Shown in pieces: positions 7,748 through 15,590 of a DNA stretch of 38,694 nt (positions are counted from its first letter, which is position 1; each line of letters opens with the position of its first letter). Below the pieces are notes generated by a model that ran no database searches, was not told the origin of the DNA, and saw only the letters and a list, made by a program, of their open reading frames with translations. The position numbers were made by a program, and so were the translations under genes. This DNA is from Betaproteobacteria bacterium. GTDB taxonomy: Bacteria; Pseudomonadota; Gammaproteobacteria; Burkholderiales; SG8-41. The stretch spans positions 1 to 38,694 of the forward strand of contig JAHFRL010000031.1 of assembly GCA_023266235.1 (NCBI GenBank), in the 5' to 3' direction.

Positions 7748-9451
7748 ATGCCTGAACAACGCAAAAAGCTGCGGTTAGGGGAACTGCTCGTCCAGCAGGG
7801 CCTGATCACGCCTGACCAGCTCGGCATCGCGCTCGCCGAGCAAAAACAGAACAACATCCCGATCGGCCGCCTGCTGGTACGCCTCGGCTTCATCACCGAC
7901 GCCGTGATCCGCGACATCACGGCGCGCACCGTCGGCCAGGAATCGATCGACCTCGCGCAGGTCGTGGCCGACCCCGAAGCGTTGAAACTGGTGCCGCAGG
8001 ACTTCGCGCGCCGCCATCGCCTGCTGCCGATTGCGTATGACACGGACGAGCGCCTGCTGACGGTCGCCACCACCGAAATGTTCAACGTCGTCGCGTTCGA
8101 CCAGCTGCGTGCCGCCATGGGCCCCAGCATCGAGATCAAGACCCAGCTCGCCGGCGAAACGCAACTCGAAGACTATATCGACCAGTTCTACGGTCATGAA
8201 CTGTCGGTCGACGGCATCCTGCAGGAAATCGAGACCGGCGAAATCGATTACAGCAGCCTGCAGGCTGGCGGCGACGAATACACGCAGCCGATGGTGCGGC
8301 TGGTCAACGCGCTGCTGGTCGATGCCGTCAAGCGCGGCGCCTCCGACCTCCACTTCGAACCGGAATATGCGTTCCTGCGCATTCGTTACCGCATCGACGG
8401 CGTGCTCGAGACGGTGCGAAGCCTGCACAAGACCTACATGCCCGGCATCACGGTCCGCGTCAAGGTGATCAGCGACATGAATATCGCGGAGACGCGCGCG
8501 CCGCAGGACGGGCGGCTGTCGCTGACGCTGAATGGCCGGCCGATCGATTTCCGCGTCTCGACGCACCCGACGATCCACGGCGAGAACATCGTGCTGCGCA
8601 TACTCGACCGCGAGAAATCGATCATCAGCCTCGACAAGATGAACCTGCCGAAACCGACTCTCACGAGGCTCAACCTGTTGCTGGGGCGTCCCGAAGGCAT
8701 TCTGATCGTGACGGGCCCGACCGGCAGCGGCAAAACCACCACGCTGTATTCCCTGCTGTCGCAAATCAACGACGAGACCGTCAACATCATGACGCTCGAG
8801 GACCCGGTTGAATACCCCCTGACGCTGATGCGCCAGACCTCGGTCAATGACGCGGTGCGCATGGATTTCGCAAACGGCATCCGCTCGATGATGCGCCAGG
8901 ATCCGGACATCATCCTGGTCGGTGAGATCCGCGACCGCGATACCGCCGAAATGGCGTTCCGCGCCGCCATGACCGGCCATCAGGTTTTCTCGACCTTGCA
9001 CACCAACTCCGCGCTCGGCGCGTTTTCGCGCCTGCTCGATATCGGCATCCAGCCCGACATCATGGCCGGCAACATCATCGGCGTCATCGCCCAGCGCCTA
9101 GTGCGGGTGCTGTGCACCCAGTGCAAGGAAGCTTATGCGCCGACGCCGGAGGAGCGGCAAATACTCGGCCCGGCGGCTGAAAAAGCAAGTTACATCTACC
9201 GTCCGGTCGGATGCGGCAAATGCAAAAACAAAGGCTACAAAGGGCGCAGCTCGGTGATGGAGTTGCTGGTGATGGACAGCGACATGGACGAACTGGTGGC
9301 GCGGCGCGCCACCGCCAAGGAGCTGCGCGCCGCGGCGCTCGCCAAGAACTTCCGGCCGCTGGCCGAAGAAGGCATCGCGCGCGTGCTCGACGGCACCACC
9401 AGCCTCGCCGAGGTGTCGCGCGCGATCGACGTGACCGGAAGGTTTATCTGA
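7748..9451 (+). CDS. mshE: MshE-like pilus extension ATPase (GspE/PilB family)
   Basis: 567 residues. The N-terminal MshEN domain (about 1-150) starts with RLGELLVQQGLITPDQL followed by a second, less perfect copy RLLVRLGFITDAVI; in MshE this kind of motif binds c-di-GMP. The ATPase core has Walker A GPTGSGKTTTLYS (about 321-333), an Asp box, Walker B DIILVGEIRD, a His box TGHQVFSTLHTN, and a zinc-binding pair CTQC (about 455) and CGKC (about 488), all standard for assembly ATPases. It should power pilus polymerisation at the cytoplasmic face. No PilT-type retraction ATPase is encoded in the window. ATG 7748 follows a 96-base gap after mshN. Confidence 0.92.
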   Translation: MPEQRKKLRLGELLVQQGLITPDQLGIALAEQKQNNIPIGRLLVRLGFITDAVIRDITARTVGQESIDLAQVVADPEALKLVPQDFARRHRLLPIAYDTDERLLTVATTEMFNVVAFDQLRAAMGPSIEIKTQLAGETQLEDYIDQFYGHELSVDGILQEIETGEIDYSSLQAGGDEYTQPMVRLVNALLVDAVKRGASDLHFEPEYAFLRIRYRIDGVLETVRSLHKTYMPGITVRVKVISDMNIAETRAPQDGRLSLTLNGRPIDFRVSTHPTIHGENIVLRILDREKSIISLDKMNLPKPTLTRLNLLLGRPEGILIVTGPTGSGKTTTLYSLLSQINDETVNIMTLEDPVEYPLTLMRQTSVNDAVRMDFANGIRSMMRQDPDIILVGEIRDRDTAEMAFRAAMTGHQVFSTLHTNSALGAFSRLLDIGIQPDIMAGNIIGVIAQRLVRVLCTQCKEAYAPTPEERQILGPAAEKASYIYRPVGCGKCKNKGYKGRSSVMELLVMDSDMDELVARRATAKELRAAALAKNFRPLAEEGIARVLDGTTSLAEVSRAIDVTGRFI

Positions 9452-9452
9452 C

Positions 9453-9549
9453 ATGCGGAATGCGGAGCGCAGGGTGCAGAGTGATTTCAATCCGCGTGGC
9501 TCGGCGACAGGGCTGTCATTTTGCGCTCTGCACTTTGCACGCATCGCTC
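9453..9549. repeat. heptad-unit inverted repeat between mshE and mshG
   Basis: Directly after the mshE stop (9449-9451) are tandem degenerate 7-base units: ATGCGGA, ATGCGGA, GCGCAGG, GTGCAGA. The right arm (about 9521-9549) read on the minus strand again gives GCGATGC, GTGCAAA, GTGCAGA, GCGCAAA, so the arms can pair (GTGCAGAG with CTCTGCAC). A small GACAG-GG-CTGTC hairpin sits between them (9507-9518). The element ends 12 bases before the GTG of mshG. Same architecture as the elements at 10771, 19841, 23054, 29032 and 29957. Confidence 0.6.
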
Positions 9550-9561
9550 GCGACTAGCGCC

Positions 9562-10770
9562 GTGCCCGCATTCCAGTACAAAGCTGTCGACAAAACCGGG
9601 CGCCCGGCGCGCGGCGCGCTCGATGCGGTGAACGAGGTCGACCTCGAGCTGCGCTTGCGCCGCATGGGACTCGACCTGATCACGTTCCGCGAAGTCGAGC
9701 AAAGCGGGGGCGGCTTCGGTGCCGGCAGCAACATCACACGGCGCGACCTGATCACCTTTTGCTTCGATATGGAGCAGATCTCGCGCTCAGGCATCCCGCT
9801 GTTCGAAGGCATCAAGGATTTACGCGATTCGATCGATAATCAGCGCTTTCGCGACGTGCTGACGACGCTGGTCGAGGACATGGAAGGCGGGCGCATCCTG
9901 TCGCAGGCGATGCAGCAGCACCCCTACGTGTTCGATACCGTGTTCGTGAGCCTGGTTCGCGCCGGCGAGCAGGCCGGGCGGCTGACCGAGGTATTCGAGA
10001 ACCTCGGCAATACGCTCAAATGGCAGGACGAGCTCGCGGCGCAGACCAAGCGCCTGATGATGTATCCGGCGCTGGTACTGGTGGTGGTGGCGGGCGTGAT
10101 GCTGTTCATGCTGATGTACCTGGTGCCGCAGGTGGTGCAGCTCCTGAAAACCATGGGTATCGCGCTGCCGCTGCAGACCCGCCTGCTGATTTTCGTCTCC
10201 AACTTCGTCGTCAACTACTGGCTGTTCGTGTTCGGCGTGCCGATTGCGCTCGCGGTCGCGGCGGTGCTGCTCGTCCGCCGCAGCCCGAAGGCGCAATATT
10301 TGTGGGACTACACCAAACTGCACCTGCCGGTGATCGGCCCCATTCTGCAGAAAATCATACTGTCGCGTTTCACCAATTTCTTTGCCCTCATGTACCAATC
10401 CGGCATCACCATCCTGGAAGCGATCAGGACCTCGGAGGACATTGTCGACAACCGAGTAATTGCGGACGGCCTGATGCGCGCCGGCGCGCAGATCAACGCC
10501 GGCGACAGCCTGTCCGAGACGTTTCAGAATCTGGGCATATTTCCGCCGCTGGTGATCCGCATGATGCGTGTTGGCGAAACCACCGGCGCGCTCGATACCG
10601 CGTTGCTCAACGTCACCTATTTCTATAACCGCGATGTCAAGGAAGCCGTCGACAAGGGTCTCGCCATGCTCGGGCCGGCGCTCACCATCCTGCTCGGCGG
10701 CATGCTCATATTCATCATGTGGTCGGTGCTGGGCCCGGTGTATGATATTTTGGGTAAAATGAAGTTTTAG
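9562..10770 (+). CDS. mshG: MshG-like inner-membrane platform protein (GspF/PilC family)
   Basis: About 402 residues starting PAFQYKAVDKTGRPARG, the classical GspF/PilC N-terminus. It contains two GspF repeats, each with an amphipathic cytoplasmic part (DLITFCFDMEQISRSGIPLFEG and RFTNFFALMYQSGITILEA) followed by hydrophobic helices, with about three to four membrane segments (about 170-190, 215-245, 370-395). It forms the membrane platform on which the MshE ATPase acts. The start is GTG 9562; an upstream in-frame extension exists but would be encoded by the heptad repeat element and lacks family similarity. No Shine-Dalgarno sequence is evident before this GTG. The gene ends exactly where the next heptad element begins. 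Confidence 0.9.
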   Translation: MPAFQYKAVDKTGRPARGALDAVNEVDLELRLRRMGLDLITFREVEQSGGGFGAGSNITRRDLITFCFDMEQISRSGIPLFEGIKDLRDSIDNQRFRDVLTTLVEDMEGGRILSQAMQQHPYVFDTVFVSLVRAGEQAGRLTEVFENLGNTLKWQDELAAQTKRLMMYPALVLVVVAGVMLFMLMYLVPQVVQLLKTMGIALPLQTRLLIFVSNFVVNYWLFVFGVPIALAVAAVLLVRRSPKAQYLWDYTKLHLPVIGPILQKIILSRFTNFFALMYQSGITILEAIRTSEDIVDNRVIADGLMRAGAQINAGDSLSETFQNLGIFPPLVIRMMRVGETTGALDTALLNVTYFYNRDVKEAVDKGLAMLGPALTILLGGMLIFIMWSVLGPVYDILGKMKF

Positions 10771-10860
10771 GTGAAGCGTAAATGGTGAATCGTAAATCGT
10801 GAGCTCGCGCTCAGCCGGCAAGGAAACAGCTAGCAATTCACCATTTACCATTCATGATTC
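10771..10860. repeat. heptad-unit inverted repeat between mshG and the PilM/N gene
   Basis: Begins at the base after the mshG stop codon. Left arm is a run of 7-base units of the form GTRAnnn: GTGAAGC, GTAAATG, GTGAATC, GTAAATC, GTGAGCT (10771-10805). The right arm (about 10835-10860) is the complementary kind, e.g. ATTCACC, ATTTACC, ATTCATG. The arms can form a long imperfect stem; AAATGGTGAAT pairs exactly with ATTCACCATTT. It ends 12 bases before the next ATG (10873), which lacks a Shine-Dalgarno sequence. Confidence 0.7.
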
Positions 10861-10872
10861 GCGCAGTTACAA

Positions 10873-12435
10873 ATGGCTGACAAGCTCCTGATCTCGGTAT
10901 CCGCCCGGCAAGTCAGCGCGGCGCGCTGGCAGGGCGGGCGCTTCGCCGGATGCGAGATGTTCGCTTACAGCGAAGACGGGCTCAGCGCGTTCAAGGACTA
11001 CCTCGCACAGGTTCGCAGCCTGCCGGTGCACATGCTGGTGGACGCGGTCGAGGAGGACTACCGCCTGGAATCGCTGCCGCATAGCTTCGGCAGCGAGCGC
11101 ACCGAGATGGTGACCCGCAGGCTCAAGCAGTATTACCGCAACACGCCGTATTGCAGCGCGCGCCTGCAGAGCCGCGACACCGGCAAGCGCCGCGACGACC
11201 GTTATCTGTTCTGCGCGCTCACCAATCCAGAGCTGATTGCGAAGTGGGTGCGCGCGGTGATCGAGCGCGGATTGCCGATGGCCGGGATTTACCTGCTGCC
11301 GACCGTCAGCCAGGACCTGGTCGAAAAGCTGCAGCTCAAGCAGACCAAGCTGCTGGTGGTGTCGATCGACAGTTCGGGCCTGCGATTGACTTTCTTGCGC
11401 GACCAAAAGCTGCGCGTCGGCCGCCTCGCGCGCATCGACGTCACCGGTGCGCAGGCGATCAAGAACTACGCTGAAGAGATTTCAAACACCCGCCTGTATC
11501 TGCATGCGCTGCGCATCATGACGCTCGACGAGCAACTGTCGGTGCTGATCGTCGACCGTGATGATGCGCTGACCGAACTCGCGCAGGTCATCGTGCGCGA
11601 CAATCCGAACATCGAATGCCGCCGCCTCGGACGCCAGGAAATCACCGCCCGTCTCGGCATCTCCGTGCGCGCGCTTGACTCGTCAACCGATGCCCTTTAT
11701 CTGCACCTGCTGGGCCTGCGCGCGCCCGGCAACAACCTCGCGCCGGCCAATATCACGGCCAGCTACCGGCAGCACCAGGCGCGCCGCGGTATTTATGCGC
11801 TGACCGGGGTCACCGCGTTCGCCGTCGCAGCATGGTGCGCGTTCAGCCTGTACCAGATCCTCGATACCCGCTCCGAGATCGGGAAAGCGACGGCCGAGAC
11901 CGCGGATTTGCAGGCGAAGTACCTGGAGGCGACGCGCCGGTTTCCAGCGGCGCCGACCACCGCCGAGAACCTGAAGCGCGCGGTCGAGATCTCGCAAAAA
12001 ATTGGCGCCACCACCCGCTCGCCCGAAACCACGATGAATGTCGTCAGCCAGGTGCTCGAGCGTAACCCGGCCATCCTGCTGAAGGGCTTTGGCTGGAAAT
12101 ACGGCCGCACCGACATTGAACAGGACCCCGGCAAATCCGCCGGGTCTGCCAGTGACGCGGGGACCCCTGGCGCCGCCGGCGCCGCGCGCAGGCAAAGCGG
12201 GCTGGTCGAGGGAGAGGTGCAGCCATTTCGCGGCGATTACCGCGCCGCCATCGACACCATCAATCGTTTCGCCGAAATGCTGTCACGGCAACCCGAGGTG
12301 GCCGAAGTGAGGGTTATCAAGCTGCCGCTCAACATCAGCCCAAGCCTGACGCTGGCCGGTAACACCACCGATAGCCGCGAGCAGGCGGGCAAGGCCGAAT
12401 TCAAATTGCTGCTGGTGTTGAAACGAACCCTATGA
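10873..12435 (+). CDS. mshI: MshI-like PilM/PilN-type pilus assembly protein
   Basis: 520 residues in two parts. The N-terminal half (about 1-290) resembles the actin-like/GspL cytoplasmic domain of PilM-type proteins (LLVVSIDSSGLRLTFLR, about 159-175). A single membrane helix follows (about 306-328), then a periplasmic part with a coiled stretch and a C-terminal ferredoxin-like PilN/GspL region. So PilM and PilN functions appear joined in one chain, as in GspL. An Ala/Gly/Ser-rich insertion lies at about 420-445. No Shine-Dalgarno sequence precedes ATG 10873, which follows a heptad element. The 3' end overlaps the PilO-like gene by ATGA (12432-12435). The assignment rests mainly on topology and position. 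Confidence 0.75.
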   Translation: MADKLLISVSARQVSAARWQGGRFAGCEMFAYSEDGLSAFKDYLAQVRSLPVHMLVDAVEEDYRLESLPHSFGSERTEMVTRRLKQYYRNTPYCSARLQSRDTGKRRDDRYLFCALTNPELIAKWVRAVIERGLPMAGIYLLPTVSQDLVEKLQLKQTKLLVVSIDSSGLRLTFLRDQKLRVGRLARIDVTGAQAIKNYAEEISNTRLYLHALRIMTLDEQLSVLIVDRDDALTELAQVIVRDNPNIECRRLGRQEITARLGISVRALDSSTDALYLHLLGLRAPGNNLAPANITASYRQHQARRGIYALTGVTAFAVAAWCAFSLYQILDTRSEIGKATAETADLQAKYLEATRRFPAAPTTAENLKRAVEISQKIGATTRSPETTMNVVSQVLERNPAILLKGFGWKYGRTDIEQDPGKSAGSASDAGTPGAAGAARRQSGLVEGEVQPFRGDYRAAIDTINRFAEMLSRQPEVAEVRVIKLPLNISPSLTLAGNTTDSREQAGKAEFKLLLVLKRTL

Positions 12436-13043
12436 ACGCAAGCGATTTGCGCGCACTGAAGGCGCCGTTGATTACGCTGATGCTGGTGATCGTGATCGGC
12501 GCTTGGCTGGTTTATTACGCCGACGTGACCCTGAAGGAGGCACAGCTGGCATCGGTTCAGCAGCAGAAGCAGCTGCGCGACGCACGCATAAGGTTGCAGA
12601 AATCCGGCGACGAAAAAGATATCATCGTGCGCTATCTGGGCCGCTATCAGTACCTGCAGCGGCTGGGTTTCGCCGGCGACGAGCAGCGCATCAACTGGCT
12701 CGACGGATTGCGGGTGGCCAATCAGCAAACGCGATTATTCGGCGTCGACTACCAGATCGGCGCGCAGCAGCCTTATCCATACGCGAGCGAGCTCGATCCA
12801 GGCCAGTTAGCGCTGTATCAGTCGGTGATGAAGATCAATGTCAGGCTGCTGCACGAGGGCGATCTGATGCGTTTTCTCGGCACGCTCGCCAACCAGGGCG
12901 CCGGCGTATTCTCGGTCAACGAATGCGTGATGCAACGCATCGGCACCGGCGGCAGCATCCGCTTCCAGCCCAACCTGCGCGCGGATTGCGAACTCGCCTG
13001 GATCACGGTACGGCCAGTTCCTTCGGGAGAAAAGAAATCATGA
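12432..13043 (+). CDS. mshJ: MshJ/PilO-like pilus assembly protein
   Basis: 203 residues: short cytoplasmic start, one membrane helix (about 12-29, LITLMLVIVIGAWLVYY), a heptad-like coiled segment rich in Gln, Lys and Arg (about 33-60), then a periplasmic alpha/beta domain. This is the topology of PilO/GspM/MshJ, which dimerise with the PilN-like partner encoded just upstream. Both ends overlap neighbours by ATGA, so the three genes I-J-K are probably translationally coupled. Family assignment is by topology and gene order; no diagnostic motif. Confidence 0.7.
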   Translation: MNASDLRALKAPLITLMLVIVIGAWLVYYADVTLKEAQLASVQQQKQLRDARIRLQKSGDEKDIIVRYLGRYQYLQRLGFAGDEQRINWLDGLRVANQQTRLFGVDYQIGAQQPYPYASELDPGQLALYQSVMKINVRLLHEGDLMRFLGTLANQGAGVFSVNECVMQRIGTGGSIRFQPNLRADCELAWITVRPVPSGEKKS

Positions 13044-13639
13044 CCGCACGACTGGCGGCAGCAGTCGTTCTGATGTTAGGCGCCAGCACCGCAGCCGGCG
13101 CCGATCCCGGCCGTCTGTTTTTTACGCCGGCGCAGCGCGCCACGCTCGACAACGCGCGCAAGCTGAATATCCGCAGCGAAGTTGGCAGCGAGAATGCGCA
13201 GGCGGCGCCGGTGCCGCAGAATGTCAGCGTCAACGGCGTGGTCCGGCGCAGCGACGGCAAAAGCACGGTATGGATCAATAACCGCGCCCTCAGCGCGCCC
13301 CAGACAGGCGGCATCGATGTTGCGACCGGCAAAACCGGCGATCGCGTGAAATTGACCGTGCCCGAGAGCGGCCGCAGCGTCGATCTTAAAGTCGGCCAGA
13401 CGGTGGAAATCGTCAGCGGCACCATCGAGGAAGGTTATGCCAGGCGCGCGACATCCAAATCCGAGATCAAAGCCGCCACCGGCAACGAAAATACCGCGCC
13501 TGACGCGTCAAAGGTCACGCCCCCCCGAACTTCCCAACCGGCAGGATCGGAAAACGTAGCCCAAAAAAGAGCCCTGCGCGCTAGAGAACTTGATGCACAG
13601 TATGACCAGCAGCGCAACAGCGGTGCGGAATCAAAATAG
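13040..13639 (+). CDS. mshK: MshK-like secreted pilus biogenesis protein
   Basis: 199 residues with a clear Sec signal peptide (about 1-22, cleavage near AAGA|DPG). The middle part includes VSVNGVVRRSDGKSTVWINNRAL, a pattern typical of MshK-like and GspC/PilP-like short periplasmic proteins that contact secretins. The C-terminal third is a charged, low-complexity tail (Lys/Arg/Glu/Gln). Start ATG 13040 overlaps the previous stop (ATGA) and is preceded by GGGAGAAAAG. A contact with the secretin is inferred from family and position, not shown by residues. Confidence 0.65.
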   Translation: MTARLAAAVVLMLGASTAAGADPGRLFFTPAQRATLDNARKLNIRSEVGSENAQAAPVPQNVSVNGVVRRSDGKSTVWINNRALSAPQTGGIDVATGKTGDRVKLTVPESGRSVDLKVGQTVEIVSGTIEEGYARRATSKSEIKAATGNENTAPDASKVTPPRTSQPAGSENVAQKRALRARELDAQYDQQRNSGAESK

Positions 13640-13757
13640 CTTCCGTGCATTTCGCGGCCCCGCTGCAGCGCCAGCGTACGAATACCCATGGTGCGGCACT
13701 CATTACATAACGCTCAGCAACATAAGCCGAACACCCGCTCACCGCCGGCGCAGCACC

Positions 13758-14903
13758 TTGACGCACCAGAAAGGCTTCGCGCTGATGCTGGTGTTGCTGC
13801 TGATCGGCGTGGCCGTGAGCACGGTCCTGTTCAGTTACGTCAAATCATCGGCGCAGACCATTGATAGAGACAAGTCCACTGCTGCGGCTCTGGCGCAAGC
13901 GAAAGATGCCTTGATAGGCAGAGCAGCAACTGACAATAACAGGCCAGGAAGCCTGCCGTGCCCCGATACCAACAACGACGGCTCGGCTGAATTGTTTGTT
14001 GGCAACAACTGCCCGAGCTACATCGGGCGCCTGCCCTGGCGCACGCTGGGACTTCCTGACCTGCGCGACAGCAGCGGCGAGCGCCTGTGGTACGCGCTGT
14101 CCAGCACTCTCCGCGACCATACCTCGGCGCAACCCATTAACAGCGACACTCCGGGACTTTTGACAATTGTCGGAACCAGTCCGGCGACCAATGTGGTAGC
14201 GATTGTGTTTGCGCCAGGCCCTGTTCTCGGCACTCAAATCAGGGATGTCGCTAACGAAAATAACTTAGTGAATTACCTGGAAGGAGAGAATGCAAACGGA
14301 GACAACATTTACACCACGGGGATGACAAGCGACAGCTTCAACGACCGTCTGCTCGCCATCACCAGCGATGCGCTTTTCCAAGTCGTAGAATATCGCGTGG
14401 CCCGAGAGATTCGTGCCAATTTGGCGGCATATTACGCTACACCGGGAATCAATTACTACCCGTTTGCCAACAGTTATGCCGATAATACCTATGGCTGCAC
14501 TCCGTTGCTGACGCGCGGCAGGATACCCAATCCAGGCAATTATTCAATCTCCGCCGATTGCGCCGGGCTTGCCGACTGGCCCGCGGGATCGCAACCGCCA
14601 GCGTGGTTTGTCGCCAACAACTGGCACCTGCTTACCTACTATACCGTTGCCCCCGCCTGCACCAGCGCCACGCCAAATTGCGCTGGCGCCGGGTATCTCA
14701 CCGTCAACAACACGCAAACGCCGAATAATGACAAAAAGGCGCTGGTCATTGTTGCCGGGCGGGCCTTGGGTGGGCAGTCGCGTCCGTGCGCCGCCGTGGC
14801 CGACTGTCTGGAAGACCCCGAAAATACAAATCTTGACGATGTTTACGTCAAGAACCCGATCTCTTCCACTTTCAACGACAAGATCGTGATCGTGGCCCCA
14901 TGA
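13758..14903 (+). CDS. prepilin-like minor pilin without Glu5
   Basis: Likely start TTG 13758, giving THQKG|FALMLVLLLIGVAV: a type IV prepilin-like leader with KG cleavage site and hydrophobic stem, but no Glu at mature position 5 (Leu instead), as in GspK/PilX-type tip pilins. About 381 residues, large for a pilin. The region after the stem carries LPCPDTNNDG and IGRLPWRTLGLPDLRDSSGERLWYAL, a module shared with the next gene. Paired Cys residues are scattered through the C-terminal half. Possible upstream ATGs (13590-13604) would put about 50 odd residues before the leader and overlap mshK; no good ribosome-binding site is seen for either option. Probably a minor pilin or tip subunit. Lower GC than the assembly genes upstream. 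Confidence 0.7.
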   Translation: MTHQKGFALMLVLLLIGVAVSTVLFSYVKSSAQTIDRDKSTAAALAQAKDALIGRAATDNNRPGSLPCPDTNNDGSAELFVGNNCPSYIGRLPWRTLGLPDLRDSSGERLWYALSSTLRDHTSAQPINSDTPGLLTIVGTSPATNVVAIVFAPGPVLGTQIRDVANENNLVNYLEGENANGDNIYTTGMTSDSFNDRLLAITSDALFQVVEYRVAREIRANLAAYYATPGINYYPFANSYADNTYGCTPLLTRGRIPNPGNYSISADCAGLADWPAGSQPPAWFVANNWHLLTYYTVAPACTSATPNCAGAGYLTVNNTQTPNNDKKALVIVAGRALGGQSRPCAAVADCLEDPENTNLDDVYVKNPISSTFNDKIVIVAP

Positions 14904-15580
14904 AAATGCCGAATGCCGCCCGCTCCGGAGGTTTCACCCTGATCGAGCTTGCGGTGGCGCTGGTCGTCGTGGCGCTAGTGCTCGGCAGCATTCTGGTGCC
15001 ACTCACCACTCAAGTTCAGCAGCGCAAGATCGGTGACACACAAAAAGCACTCCAGGAAATCAAGGATGCGCTTACCGGCTTTGCGATCATTAATGGTCGC
15101 CTGCCGTGTCCGGACACCGATACTGACCCGACGGCAGCAGGTTATGGAATAGAGGAAACTTCTTGTTCAGCGACCGTTGCTGCTGAAGGTTATTTACCCT
15201 GGAAAACGCTTGGCGTAACGGATTTGGATGGGTTTGGGATCAGGCGCGCCAATGCTTCCAGCCCACGAATTGGGGACTGGCGCTACCGTGTAGATCGAAA
15301 TTTTGCAGTCGCGTTCAGCTTAACCACGGGGTTTTCAACCGACAGCTTGTCAATAGTTGATAGTGCCGGCAATGCGCTGACAACTACGGCTGAACGTCCA
15401 ATTGCCATTGTATTTTCGGCCGGTCCCAATATCACCCCCGACGGTCAGAACGCCAGCTATGAAGGCACTAGTGGCATTTACCAAAGCGACGTGCCTAGCC
15501 CGACTTTCGACGACATTTTAATCTGGGTTTCGCGGCCGACGCTTTTCAATCGGATGACCGCAGCAGGCAAACTGCCGTGA
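14900..15580 (+). CDS. type IV prepilin / minor pseudopilin
   Basis: 226 residues. Canonical class III signal RSGG|FTLIELAVALVVVAL with Glu5, processed by a prepilin peptidase that is not encoded in this window. After the stem comes a helical stretch (QKALQEIKDALTGFAI) and the module GRLPCPDTDTD ... GYLPWKTLGVTDLDGFG ... DWRYRVD, closely similar to that in the preceding gene. Overlaps the preceding gene by ATGA (14900-14903). It ends 10 bases before the stop codon of the convergent kinase gene. Probably a minor pilin acting with its neighbour in initiation or at the tip. Confidence 0.85.
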   Translation: MKMPNAARSGGFTLIELAVALVVVALVLGSILVPLTTQVQQRKIGDTQKALQEIKDALTGFAIINGRLPCPDTDTDPTAAGYGIEETSCSATVAAEGYLPWKTLGVTDLDGFGIRRANASSPRIGDWRYRVDRNFAVAFSLTTGFSTDSLSIVDSAGNALTTTAERPIAIVFSAGPNITPDGQNASYEGTSGIYQSDVPSPTFDDILIWVSRPTLFNRMTAAGKLP

Positions 15581-15590
15581 ATGACGCGCC

